This document shows positions 34,967 through 43,405 of a DNA stretch of 64,000 nucleotides, piece by piece (position 1 is the first letter of the stretch; every line of letters starts with the position of its first letter). Position numbers and translations under genes: made by a program. The notes under the pieces were generated by a model. The model did not search any database and was not told the DNA's origin. It saw only the letters and a list, made by a program, of their open reading frames with translations. The stretch comes from Sinorhizobium shofinae. GTDB taxonomy: Bacteria > Pseudomonadota > Alphaproteobacteria > Rhizobiales > Rhizobiaceae. The DNA is taken from the NCBI GenBank assembly GCA_001704765.1, contig MBFK01000177.1, forward strand, positions 86,033 to 150,032, read 5' to 3'.

Positions 34967-35724
34967 CGGTGGCCGTTTCGGTTGAAAATCTCAGCGTCGT
35001 CTATGACGACTTCAGGGCGCTCGACGCCGCCAGCGTGCAAGTCGAGGCCGGCGAATCCTTCGGTCTCGTCGGCGAGTCCGGCTCGGGCAAGTCGACGCTG
35101 CTCAGGGCGATCGCCGGGCTTGCACCGGTCAGCGAGGGTACGATCCGCGTCCAGGGGCGCGAACTTCGCGGCGCGCGTCGCGACAAGGCGTTCTACCGCG
35201 CCGTCCAGATGGTATTTCAGGATCCCTATGGTTCGCTGCATCCGCGCCAGACCATCGACCGGCAATTGATGGAGCCGCTGGCGATCCACGGCATCAGTGA
35301 CGGCGAACGCCGCATCCTGAAGGCGCTCGACGAAGTCGGCTTAGGCTCCGGCTTCCGCTTCCGTTATCCGCATCAGCTTTCCGGCGGTCAGCGCCAGCGT
35401 GTCGCAGTCGCCCGGGCGCTGATCCTCGAACCTTCGATCCTGCTGCTCGACGAGCCGACCTCGGCGCTCGATGCGTCGGTCCAGGCCGAGGTGCTGAACC
35501 TTCTCGAACAGGTGCGCCGCGACCGCAAGCTGACCTTCGTCATGGTCAGCCACGATCTGGGCGTCGTCACCCATATGTGCGACCGCCTGGCCGTGATGCA
35601 GGAGGGGCGGGTTGTCGAGCGGCTCACTTCGGCGGACCTCGTCGCTGGTCGCATCGCCGAGGACTATACCCGCAATCTGATGGTGGCGAGCAAAGGGTTC
35701 CGGCGCGTCGCCGAAACGGCATAG
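34963..35724 (+). CDS. Peptide ABC transporter ATP-binding protein (DppF type)
   Basis: 253 residues with Walker A GESGSGKSTLLRAIAGL, Q-loop MVFQDPYGSLHPRQT, signature LSGGQRQRVAVARAL, Walker B LLLDEPTSALDAS. It forms a heterodimer with the preceding ATPase. Shorter than many DppF proteins because the C-terminal extension is reduced. Last gene of the transporter operon; it converges on rmlC with an 11-bp gap. Confidence 0.92.
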   Translation: MTVAVSVENLSVVYDDFRALDAASVQVEAGESFGLVGESGSGKSTLLRAIAGLAPVSEGTIRVQGRELRGARRDKAFYRAVQMVFQDPYGSLHPRQTIDRQLMEPLAIHGISDGERRILKALDEVGLGSGFRFRYPHQLSGGQRQRVAVARALILEPSILLLDEPTSALDASVQAEVLNLLEQVRRDRKLTFVMVSHDLGVVTHMCDRLAVMQEGRVVERLTSADLVAGRIAEDYTRNLMVASKGFRRVAETA

Positions 35725-35735
35725 ACCGCCAAGAC

Positions 35736-36269
35736 TTATAGGAAGCTGAAGGCGCGGTCGCGCTCGGACATCTGGCTCACCTCAAGCGGCCAGGCGATGG
35801 CGAGGCGCGGATCGAGCGGGTTGAGCCCGCCTTCGGCTTCCGGCGCATAGGGCTTGTCGTGCAGGTAGAGGAGCTCGCAGTCCTCCGTCAGTGTCTGGAA
35901 GCCGTGCGCGAAGCCACCGGGGATCATCATGGATCGCGCATTTTCGGCGCTCAGGATTTCGCCGTGCCATTTGAGATAGGTGGGCGAATCCGGCCGTATG
36001 TCGACGGCGACATCGAAGACGGCGCCCGAAAGGCAGGAGACGAACTTCGTCTCGTCGTGGGGCGGCCGCTGGAAATGCATGCCGCGGATCGTTCCCTTGT
36101 TGCGCGTCAGTGTATGGTTGATCTGCGCGATGGACCCGTCAGCTCCGAAATCACGCAGCTCTTCGCGGCAGAAGAAACGCGAGAAGAAGCCGCGTTCGTC
36201 GCCGGCCTGCTTGCGCTCGATGACGGTCAGGCCCGGAAGCGGTGTGGAGAGGCGATTGAAGCGCGACAT
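35736..36269 (-). CDS. rmlC: dTDP-4-dehydrorhamnose 3,5-epimerase-like protein
   Basis: 177 residues of the RmlC cupin family: AGDERGFFSRFFCREEL, INHTLTRNKGTIRGMHFQRPP with the catalytic His, and KPYAPEAEGGLNPLDPRLAIAWP. It epimerises 4-keto-6-deoxy nucleotide sugars. GGGGAA precedes the ATG at 36267-36269. RmlA/B/D are absent nearby, while rfbF/rfbG for CDP-glucose are, so the substrate may be a CDP- rather than dTDP-sugar. Confidence 0.82.
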   Translation of the reverse strand: MSRFNRLSTPLPGLTVIERKQAGDERGFFSRFFCREELRDFGADGSIAQINHTLTRNKGTIRGMHFQRPPHDETKFVSCLSGAVFDVAVDIRPDSPTYLKWHGEILSAENARSMMIPGGFAHGFQTLTEDCELLYLHDKPYAPEAEGGLNPLDPRLAIAWPLEVSQMSERDRAFSFL

Positions 36270-36374
36270 GACATTCCCCGAGGATGGCAATTTCCCGAAG
36301 TGCTTCTTGCACGATCAAACGTTGACGCGGCAAGCGGTAACTGGAAAAGAGTGCCGAACGACATTGGAGCCACC

Positions 36375-36863
36375 ATGATCGACCTGCACCCTACGGCGAG
36401 GATCAGCCCGCTCAGCGATATCGAGGATTCCGTTCGCGGCAGCCGGATCGTTGTTGGAGAGGCCTCGGTCATCGACAGTTTCGTCAAAGTCAAGCCGGCT
36501 GGCGGCTCGGGCGACCTGGAGATCGGTCGGTTCTGTTACGTCAACAGCGGATGCGTCTTCTACACCGGCAACGGCATACGCATCGCCGACAACGTGCTGA
36601 TCGCGGCAAATTGCACTTTTGCTCCGGTCAACCACGCCTTCGGGGACAGGCATCGCCTGATCCGTGAACAGGGCTTCCAGCCGAGCCGAGGCGGCATCGT
36701 CGTCGAGGAGGATGTCTGGATCGGGGCGAATTCGGTGATCCTCGACGGCGCCATCCTTCGGAAAGGCTGTGTCATCGCCGCAGGCTCGATCGTGCGCGGC
36801 GAGGTCGATGCCTACACTATCTGCGGCGGCAATCCGCCGCGGCGGCTCGGCGAGAGGTCGTGA
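36375..36863 (+). CDS. Left-handed beta-helix (hexapeptide) acyltransferase
   Basis: 162 residues of hexapeptide repeats (DLEIGRFCYVNSGCVFYTGN, IRIADNVLIAANCTFAPVNH, GIVVEEDVWIGANSVILDGA, ILRKGCVIAAGSIVRGEVDA), ending GNPPRRLGERS as in WbbJ/maltose-acetyltransferase-like enzymes. His in PVNHAFG is the likely catalytic base. It probably acetylates a sugar of the neighbouring pathway. Its stop overlaps the SDR gene start. Confidence 0.82.
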   Translation: MIDLHPTARISPLSDIEDSVRGSRIVVGEASVIDSFVKVKPAGGSGDLEIGRFCYVNSGCVFYTGNGIRIADNVLIAANCTFAPVNHAFGDRHRLIREQGFQPSRGGIVVEEDVWIGANSVILDGAILRKGCVIAAGSIVRGEVDAYTICGGNPPRRLGERS

Positions 36864-37669
36864 TGTTCACGGTTCTCGGCGGCTCCGGCTTTATCGGGCG
36901 CAACCTGGTCCGCCGGTTGCGCGAACTTGGATATGTCGTCAATGTCCCCAGCCGTGCCGACTTGCCGCTTGCCGGCCAGGACCTCGGCGATGTCATCTAT
37001 GCCATCGGGCTGACCGCCGATTTTCGCACTCGGCCGTTCGACACGATCGAGGCTCACGTCTCGCTCGCGGCGGATGTCCTGCGCCAGAACGCGTTTTCCT
37101 CCTTCCTCTATCTTTCATCGACGCGGGTCTACGCAAACGGTCAGGACACGCGCGAAACTGCTCTTCTGTCGGCGTCTCCTCTCAATCCTTCGGACCTCTA
37201 CAATCTTTCCAAATTGACGGGGGAGGCGATCTGCCTCGCATCCGGGCGCGAAAACGTGCGGGTGGCCAGGCTGTCGAACGTCGTCGGTCCCGATGAGGCA
37301 CAGGCGGATACGTTCCTCGGGGCGCTTTGCCAGGAGGCGAGGGAGGGGCACATCCAGCTTCAGACGGCGCTCGAGTCCAGCAAGGACTATATCTGGATCG
37401 ATGATGCCGTCGATCTGCTGCTCAGAATCGCCCAACGAGGCCGGCATTCGGTCTACAACGTAGCGAGCGGCAGGCAGACCAGCCACGCGGACTGGTGCGC
37501 CGCAATTCAGTCGCGGGTGAAATGCTCGGTCGCGGTGAATGATCCTGCCCCGACGGTCTCTTTCGCGCCCATTTCGATCGACAGGGCGAAAGACGAGTTC
37601 GCCTTTGCCGCCACACCTGTGCTAGAGCGCATCTCTGAAATCCTGGGCATGAGCGGATCGGGAGCCTGA
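36863..37669 (+). CDS. NAD-dependent epimerase/dehydratase (extended SDR)
   Basis: 268 residues with VLGGSGFIGRNLVRRLRELG (GxxGxxG), a Ser in LYLSSTRVYANG and YNLSKLTGEAI (Tyr-x3-Lys). It could reduce or epimerise the 4-keto group of the nucleotide sugar. A GTG codon directly precedes the ATG. Belongs to a rightward three-gene run with the acyltransferase and the CmcI-like gene. Confidence 0.8.
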   Translation: MFTVLGGSGFIGRNLVRRLRELGYVVNVPSRADLPLAGQDLGDVIYAIGLTADFRTRPFDTIEAHVSLAADVLRQNAFSSFLYLSSTRVYANGQDTRETALLSASPLNPSDLYNLSKLTGEAICLASGRENVRVARLSNVVGPDEAQADTFLGALCQEAREGHIQLQTALESSKDYIWIDDAVDLLLRIAQRGRHSVYNVASGRQTSHADWCAAIQSRVKCSVAVNDPAPTVSFAPISIDRAKDEFAFAATPVLERISEILGMSGSGA

Positions 37670-37708
37670 TCTCGATCCGCGGCCTTCCACATGAAGACAG
37701 GACCTGAC

Positions 37709-38491
37709 ATGGACCCTATCGAACAATTCCGCTCCGAACGGGTGGCCACGATCGACGGCTACGGCCGCGACGGCGATTTCCAGGCGCTCTCCAATCAGTG
37801 GCGCGAGGCCTCGATGGCGAAGCGCTACGTCTATAATTTCGACTGGCTCGGCCGTCCGATCATCCAATATCCGCAGGATATCGTGGCGATGCAGGAACTG
37901 ATCTGGGCGACGCGTCCCGATCTGGTGATCGAAAGCGGGATCGCCCATGGCGGGTCGCTGATCCTCAGCGCGTCGCTGCTGGCCATGCTCGACATGTGCG
38001 ACGCGATCGCAGCGGGCGTTTCGCTCGATCCAAGCCAGTCGAAGCGCAAGGTGATCGGCATCGACATCGACATTCGTGCGCACAATCGCGCGGCAATCGA
38101 AAGCCATCCGATGGCGAGCCGCATCCAGATGTTCCAGGGTTCGTCCATCGATCCCGAGATCGTTAAGCAGGTCCGTGAGGCGTCGGCAGGCTACAAGCGC
38201 GTCATGGTCTGCCTCGATTCCATGCACACCCACGCGCATGTGCTTGCCGAGCTGGAGGCCTATGCGCCTTTGGTGACGCCAGGCAGCTATTGCGTCGTGT
38301 TCGACACGCTGGTGGAGGACCTGCCCGCCGGCTTCTTCAGCGATCGTCCCTGGGACGTCGGCGACAATCCGAAGACTGCGGTGCACAGCTATCTGGAATC
38401 CCATCCGGAATTCCAGATCGACAGGTCGGTTCAAAACAAGCTGATGGTCACCGTTGCGCCGGACGGCTTCCTGAAAAGGATAGATCGCTAG
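37709..38491 (+). CDS. CmcI/cephalosporin-hydroxylase-like methyltransferase
   Basis: 260 residues. YNFDWLGRPIIQYPQDIVAM, LVIESGIAHGGSLILSASLL, VIGIDIDIRAHNRAAIESHP and MVCLDSMHTHAHVLAELEAY match the CmcI family, a Rossmann-type SAM-dependent methyltransferase group despite the hydroxylase name. It probably O-methylates a surface sugar. AGGA precedes the ATG at 37709; ATG 37691 is in frame. Confidence 0.8.
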   Translation: MDPIEQFRSERVATIDGYGRDGDFQALSNQWREASMAKRYVYNFDWLGRPIIQYPQDIVAMQELIWATRPDLVIESGIAHGGSLILSASLLAMLDMCDAIAAGVSLDPSQSKRKVIGIDIDIRAHNRAAIESHPMASRIQMFQGSSIDPEIVKQVREASAGYKRVMVCLDSMHTHAHVLAELEAYAPLVTPGSYCVVFDTLVEDLPAGFFSDRPWDVGDNPKTAVHSYLESHPEFQIDRSVQNKLMVTVAPDGFLKRIDR

Positions 38492-38526
38492 TCGGCTGCT
38501 GCGAAGAGCGGATCTCGAAACAATTC

Positions 38527-38561
38527 AAAAAGGGGCGCTCGCGAATGCGAGGGCCCCTTTT
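38527..38561. terminator. Bidirectional terminator between convergent sugar genes
   Basis: AAAAAGGGGC (38527-38536) pairs with GCCCCTTTT (38553-38561), with an inner CTCGC/GCGAG stem. A-run on one side and T-run on the other allow termination in both directions. Confidence 0.8.
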
Positions 38562-38584
38562 CCATTGGCGTCGATGGCGAAAGG

Positions 38585-39817
38585 TCAGATTATCCGCACT
38601 TCGGGAATGGCGACGACGAAGCGGCCGCCCCAGGCGCGAATATAGGCATGGGCATTGACGATCTCGTCGGTCAGGTTCCAGGGCAAAATGACCACGTAAT
38701 CGGGTTTTGCAGTCTCGAGCTTGGAGGGCTCGTAGATCGGGATATGGCTGCCCGGCGAGAGCTTGCCCTGTTTCAGGTTGTTGCGGTCGACGATGAAGTC
38801 GATATCGGCCGAGGTCACGCCGCAGACATTGAGGAACGTATTGCCCTTGGCGGCCGCGCCGTAAGCGGCCACCCGCTTGCCTTCGCTCCTGGCTTCTCGC
38901 AGGAAGGCACGAAATCCCCCGCAAACGGCCGCGATCCGTTCGCCGAAGGCCACGTAGGTCAACATATCCGAGAGCCCGGCCTTCGCCTCGTCGGCGCGCA
39001 CCTTCGCGAGTTCCTCGGTTTCCGGCCGGATGCCGGTCATCGGCTGGGCATAGACGCGCAATGAGCCGCCATGGGTCGGCAGTTCTTCGACGTCGAAGAC
39101 CTTCAGCCCGCAGGCGGCGAAGATGCGCTCGACGGCGACGAGCGAGAGGTAGGAATAGTGCTCGTGATAGATCGTATCGAACTGGATGCCTTCGATCAGC
39201 CGCAAGAGGTGCGGGAATTCGAAGGTCGCGACGCCATCCGGCTTCAAGAGGATCGCAAATCCGCTGACGAAGTCAGCAATGTCCGGCACATGGGCGAGAA
39301 CATTGTTGGCGGCCGTCAAGTCGGCGCGGATGCCCCGACCGGCGAGTTCATTCGCCGTATCGCGGCCGAAGAAGGCGACCTGGGTCGGTACGTTGCGGCT
39401 TTCGGCAATTTTCGCGGCATTGCCGGCCGGCTCGACGCCGAGGACGGGAATCTGGTTGGCGGCGAAATATTGCAGCAGGTAGCCGTCGTTCGAGGCGACC
39501 TCGACGACCTGCGACGTGCCGCCAAGGCCGAAGCGATCGGTCATCTTCTCGGCATAGCGCCGGGCATGATCGAGCCAGCTCGTCGAAAAGGACGAAAGAT
39601 AGTGATAGTCGGCGTTGAAGATTTCGTCGGCCGGTACCGTCTCGGTGGTCTGCACGAGCAGGCATTCGGAACAGACCATCACTTTCAGCGGAAAGGCCTT
39701 TTCCCGCGCAATTGCGTCCTCGGTCGGCTCCAGAAAAGAGTTCGACCAAGGCGTTGCGCCGAGATCCGCAACAACGGTTCGAAGTGGGCTCGAGCAGAAG
39801 CGGCAGGAGTGAGACAT
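38585..39817 (-). CDS. Sugar C-methyltransferase (zinc-binding, TylC3/NovU type)
   Basis: 410 residues. The N-terminal zinc-binding part reads CRFCSSPLRTVVADLGATPW and MVCSECLLVQ. The SAM-binding domain has VVEVASNDGYLLQYFA, followed by NNVLAHVPDI and EFPHLLRLIEGIQFDTIYHEHYSY. The C-terminal domain carries AAYGAAAKGNTFLNVCG. These enzymes C-methylate 4-keto-6-deoxy nucleotide sugars. It overlaps rfbG by one base and acts after RfbFG. Confidence 0.88.
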   Translation of the reverse strand: MSHSCRFCSSPLRTVVADLGATPWSNSFLEPTEDAIAREKAFPLKVMVCSECLLVQTTETVPADEIFNADYHYLSSFSTSWLDHARRYAEKMTDRFGLGGTSQVVEVASNDGYLLQYFAANQIPVLGVEPAGNAAKIAESRNVPTQVAFFGRDTANELAGRGIRADLTAANNVLAHVPDIADFVSGFAILLKPDGVATFEFPHLLRLIEGIQFDTIYHEHYSYLSLVAVERIFAACGLKVFDVEELPTHGGSLRVYAQPMTGIRPETEELAKVRADEAKAGLSDMLTYVAFGERIAAVCGGFRAFLREARSEGKRVAAYGAAAKGNTFLNVCGVTSADIDFIVDRNNLKQGKLSPGSHIPIYEPSKLETAKPDYVVILPWNLTDEIVNAHAYIRAWGGRFVVAIPEVRII

Positions 39818-40887
39818 CAGCGGCCTTTCGTGAATGCGTCGATCTGATCAAGCGTGAGCGGAAGTGCGGCCTTGCCCTGGCGCCAGCCGTCGTACCAGCG
39901 GGCCGTCCATTCGATTGCCTGCTGCTGGGTGAACTGCGCGCGCCAGGCGAGGCACTCGCCCGCAAGCGCCGGGTCAAGGCCGAGCGTCTGCATCTCGCGG
40001 GGTTGCTTGAGCGACGAGACGTCGTCCCATTCGGTTTCGAGCCCCATCGCCGCCTGGATGGCGTTCGCCACATCGCGCACAGGGATTTGCGGCTCATCGG
40101 GTGAGGGGCCGAAGTTCAAGGCGTCGATATCGCCTGCGTTCTTATAGAGCGCTTCGGCGAAAAGGAAATAGCCGTTCAGACAATCGAGGACGTGCTGCCA
40201 GGGACGCGTCGCGAGCGGGCTGCGGATATTGAGCCTGGTGCCGGAAAGGGCGGCGCGGACGATATCCGGAACGAGCCGGTCGGTAGAAAAGTCGCCGCCG
40301 CCGATCACATTGCCGCCGCGGGCTGTGGCGACGCGGATTCCACGTTCGTTGAAATAGGCGGTGCGCCAGGTCGCGACCGCGACCTCGCAGGCGGCCTTCG
40401 AACCGGAATAGGGGTCGTGCCCGCCGAGCGTGTCGCTTTCCTGGAAATGCCGACCGCTCTCGTCGTTGCGATAGACCTTGTCGGTGGTCACGACGAGAAT
40501 TGCCTTCACCGAAGGCGCCGCGCGCGCCGCTTCGAGCAGCCGTATCGTACCCATGACGTTGACGTCGAAGGTTTCGGCGGGCGTCGCATAGCTTTCGCGC
40601 ACTAGCGGCTGGGCTGCCATGTGCAGGATGATCTCAGGCTCGCTCTTGCGCGTGATCGCGGCGAGCGCCTCGCCATCGCGGATGTCGCCGAATTGCCCGT
40701 CCGGCACGCCGCCCGCATGAAGAAGGGCGTGCAGCGACGGCTCGGAAGCGGGAGGCAGGGCGTAGCCGGTGACCTGTGCCCCCATCTTCGTCAGCCATAG
40801 GCCTGCCCAGCTACCCTTGAAGCCCGTATGGCCGGTCAGGAGGACGCGCTTTCCCGACCAGAAACCGGGATCCGGCAGGCGGTTCAT
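39817..40887 (-). CDS. rfbG: CDP-glucose 4,6-dehydratase
   Basis: 356 residues with VLLTGHTGFKGSWAGLWL, KAILVVTTDKVYRN and DPYSGSKAACE (Tyr-x3-Lys), and GGNVIGGGDFSTDRLVPDI. It converts CDP-glucose to CDP-4-keto-6-deoxyglucose. It overlaps rfbF by 4 bp and the C-methyltransferase by 1 bp, so the three form one operon. Confidence 0.93.
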   Translation of the reverse strand: MNRLPDPGFWSGKRVLLTGHTGFKGSWAGLWLTKMGAQVTGYALPPASEPSLHALLHAGGVPDGQFGDIRDGEALAAITRKSEPEIILHMAAQPLVRESYATPAETFDVNVMGTIRLLEAARAAPSVKAILVVTTDKVYRNDESGRHFQESDTLGGHDPYSGSKAACEVAVATWRTAYFNERGIRVATARGGNVIGGGDFSTDRLVPDIVRAALSGTRLNIRSPLATRPWQHVLDCLNGYFLFAEALYKNAGDIDALNFGPSPDEPQIPVRDVANAIQAAMGLETEWDDVSSLKQPREMQTLGLDPALAGECLAWRAQFTQQQAIEWTARWYDGWRQGKAALPLTLDQIDAFTKGR

Positions 40888-41651
40888 GACCAGATCTTCC
40901 AGGGCGCGCGGTTCTGCTGCCAGAGCTCCTCAAGCTGGTTCTTGTCGCGCAGCGTATCCATCGGACGCCAGAAGCCGTCATGCGGGAAGGCCATCAGCTG
41001 GCCGTCGCGCGCCAGCCCTTCCAGCGGCGCGCTTTCGAAAGCGACGTGGTCGCCATCGATGCGGTCGAGCACGGAACGGTTCAGCACGAAGAAGCCGCCA
41101 TTGATGCGACCGTTGTCGCCGGCCGGCTTCTCGGTGAAGCTCTTCACCTGCCCGGACTCGATCGCCAGCGCGCCGTAGCGCCCCGGCGGCACGACGCTCG
41201 TGACCGTCGCCTCGCGGCCGTGCCGGAGGTGGAAATCGGTGAGCGCGCGTATGTCAATGTCGGCCACACCGTCGCCATAGGTGAGGCAGAAGGTGTCGCC
41301 GAGATATTCGCCGACGCGCTTGAGGCGCCCGCCGGTCATGGAGTCCGGCCCGGTGTCCACAAGGGTCACCCGCCAGGGCTCGGCCTTGCTCGAGTGGTAG
41401 ATCGTCTCGCCCGTCGCCATGTCGAAGGTAACGTCGGACAAATGCAGGATGTAGTTGGAGAAATACTCCTTGATCATGTAGCCGCGATAGCCAAGGCAGA
41501 TCACGAAATCGGAAAAGCCGTAGTGGCTGTAGATCTTCATGATGTGCCAGAGGATCGGGCGCCCGCCGATCTCGATCATCGGCTTCGGCCTGAGGTGGCT
41601 TTCCTCGGAGATGCGGGTGCCGTAACCGCCGGCGAGAATGACGACCTTCAT
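40884..41651 (-). CDS. rfbF: Glucose-1-phosphate cytidylyltransferase
   Basis: 255 residues: MKVVILAGGYGTRISEESHLRPKPM, GGRPILWHIMKIYSHYG, LTYGDGVADIDI and FWRPMDTLRDKNQLEELW are typical of RfbF. It makes CDP-glucose from CTP and glucose-1-phosphate, the entry to the branched/dideoxy CDP-sugar pathway. First gene of the leftward operon. The 240 bp upstream should carry its promoter. Confidence 0.93.
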   Translation of the reverse strand: MKVVILAGGYGTRISEESHLRPKPMIEIGGRPILWHIMKIYSHYGFSDFVICLGYRGYMIKEYFSNYILHLSDVTFDMATGETIYHSSKAEPWRVTLVDTGPDSMTGGRLKRVGEYLGDTFCLTYGDGVADIDIRALTDFHLRHGREATVTSVVPPGRYGALAIESGQVKSFTEKPAGDNGRINGGFFVLNRSVLDRIDGDHVAFESAPLEGLARDGQLMAFPHDGFWRPMDTLRDKNQLEELWQQNRAPWKIWS

Positions 41652-41891
41652 GCTCAAACCTGCCTCTTCAGAGCTGCTACCAGACGTTCGCTTTCCGCTT
41701 CGCCGGCGGTTCATTGGAGTATTTTCGGCGGGATTGCAACAACTGCGGTACCAATACGCGGTTGGCGGCCTCCCAAGGGCTAACCCCAAATGAGTATGGG
41801 CAGCGGCGGGCGGCGTCGCTTGCCGGGTGCCCGGCAAAGGCGCAGAATGCCGCGCTTCTGGGGCAATGGTTCACCGAGGGAGGATCGAATC

Positions 41892-43331
41892 ATGAACGAT
41901 ATGAGCCTCACCAATCTGCAAGCAGGAAAGACAACGATTAGCGCGGCCGCCATCGAGGCTCTCGCGGGGCGGCTGCGCGGCCGGGTCCTGGACGCGCGCG
42001 ACCCGGCCTATGACGAGGCGCGCACCATCTGGAATGCTATGATCGATCGCCGGCCCGGCCTGATCGTCAGCGCAGCCGGCGCCTCCGACGTCATCAATGC
42101 GGTTCGCTTCGCGGCGGAAAACCAGTTGCTCGTTGCCGTGCGCGGCGGCGGACACAACATCGCCGGTAATGCTGTCTGCGACGGCGGTCTGATGATCGAC
42201 CTTGCGCCGATGAGGTCGGTGAGGGTCGATCAGACGACCAAGCGGGCCTGGGTCGAGCCCGGCGCGACCCTTGCCGACGTCGACAAGGAAACCCAGGCCT
42301 TCGCCTTGGCCCTGCCGACCGGCATCAACTCCACCACCGGCATTGCCGGCCTAACGCTCGGCGGAGGGTTCGGCTGGACGACGCGCAAACTCGGCCTGAC
42401 GCTCGACAACCTGCTCTCGGTCGATGTGGTGACGGCAGGTGGCGAACTCGTGCGGGCGAGCCCGACAGAGCACCGCGAGCTCTTCTGGGGCCTAAGGGGC
42501 GGCGGCGGGAATTTCGGTGTCGTCACGGCTTTCGAATTCCAGCTTCACGAGCTCGGCCCCGAGGTTCTCGCTGGCCTTGTCGTTCATCCCTTCGCCGATG
42601 CGGAAAGCGTCCTCAAGCAATACCGGCAGGCGCTCGAGACCGCGCCGGACGAGCTCACCTGCTGGGCCGTCATGCGGCAGGCGCCGCCGCTGCCATTCCT
42701 GCCTGAGGAATGGCACGGCAAGGAAATCCTCGTGCTGGCGATGTGCTATTGCGGCGATGTCGAGGCTGGTCAAAAAGCGACGGCGGCGTTACGCGGAATT
42801 GGCAAGCCGATCGCCGATGTTGTCGGCCCGGTTCCCTTTGTCGCCTGGCAGCAGGCCTTCGATCCGCTGCTGACGCCCGGCGCCCGCAATTACTGGAAGA
42901 GCCATGACTTGATAGAGCTTTCGGATCAGACGATCGGCATCCTGCTCGATGCCATCCGCCAATTGCCGGGACCGGAATGCGAGATCTTCGTCGGCCATGT
43001 CGGCGGCGCCGCCGGCCGGGTCGCAGCGGAGGAGACCGCCTTCCCGCAGCGCAATTCGCATTTCGTCATGAATGTTCACGCCCGCTGGCGCGAACCGCAA
43101 ATGGACCAGGCCTGCATCGAGTGGGCACGGCGGCTCTTCGAGGCAGCCAAGCCCTATGCCGCCGGCACGGCCTATATCAACTTCATGCCCGAGGACGAAG
43201 TCGACCGGGTCGAGGCGGCCTATGGCGGCAACTACCGTCGTCTCGTCGAGGTCAAGCGCCGCTACGATCCTCAGAACTTGTTCCGGATGAACCAGAACGT
43301 GCGCCCGACCGAGCTGCGGGGCGCGGCATGA
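41892..43331 (+). CDS. FAD-linked oxidase, berberine-bridge (BBE) type
   Basis: 479 residues. The FAD domain has VRGGGHNIAGN, whose His is the site of covalent FAD attachment in this family, and GLTLGGGFGWTTRKLGLTLD. The Cys that makes a second FAD bond in plant BBE enzymes is not seen (segment INSTTGIAGLTLGGG). The BBE domain at the end reads AYGGNYRRLVEVKRRYDPQNLFRMNQN. Many relatives oxidise sugars or alkaloid-like substrates. GAGGGAGGA precedes the ATG. It is 74 bp from the decarboxylase-GNAT gene. Confidence 0.85.
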   Translation: MNDMSLTNLQAGKTTISAAAIEALAGRLRGRVLDARDPAYDEARTIWNAMIDRRPGLIVSAAGASDVINAVRFAAENQLLVAVRGGGHNIAGNAVCDGGLMIDLAPMRSVRVDQTTKRAWVEPGATLADVDKETQAFALALPTGINSTTGIAGLTLGGGFGWTTRKLGLTLDNLLSVDVVTAGGELVRASPTEHRELFWGLRGGGGNFGVVTAFEFQLHELGPEVLAGLVVHPFADAESVLKQYRQALETAPDELTCWAVMRQAPPLPFLPEEWHGKEILVLAMCYCGDVEAGQKATAALRGIGKPIADVVGPVPFVAWQQAFDPLLTPGARNYWKSHDLIELSDQTIGILLDAIRQLPGPECEIFVGHVGGAAGRVAAEETAFPQRNSHFVMNVHARWREPQMDQACIEWARRLFEAAKPYAAGTAYINFMPEDEVDRVEAAYGGNYRRLVEVKRRYDPQNLFRMNQNVRPTELRGAA

Positions 43332-43405
43332 ACGGGATCGGAGTTCATTGACGGGCGCAAGGGTCACGCGCGGTGCGTGACTGCAAGCTGGAGGAGAGGC
43401 GCCGC

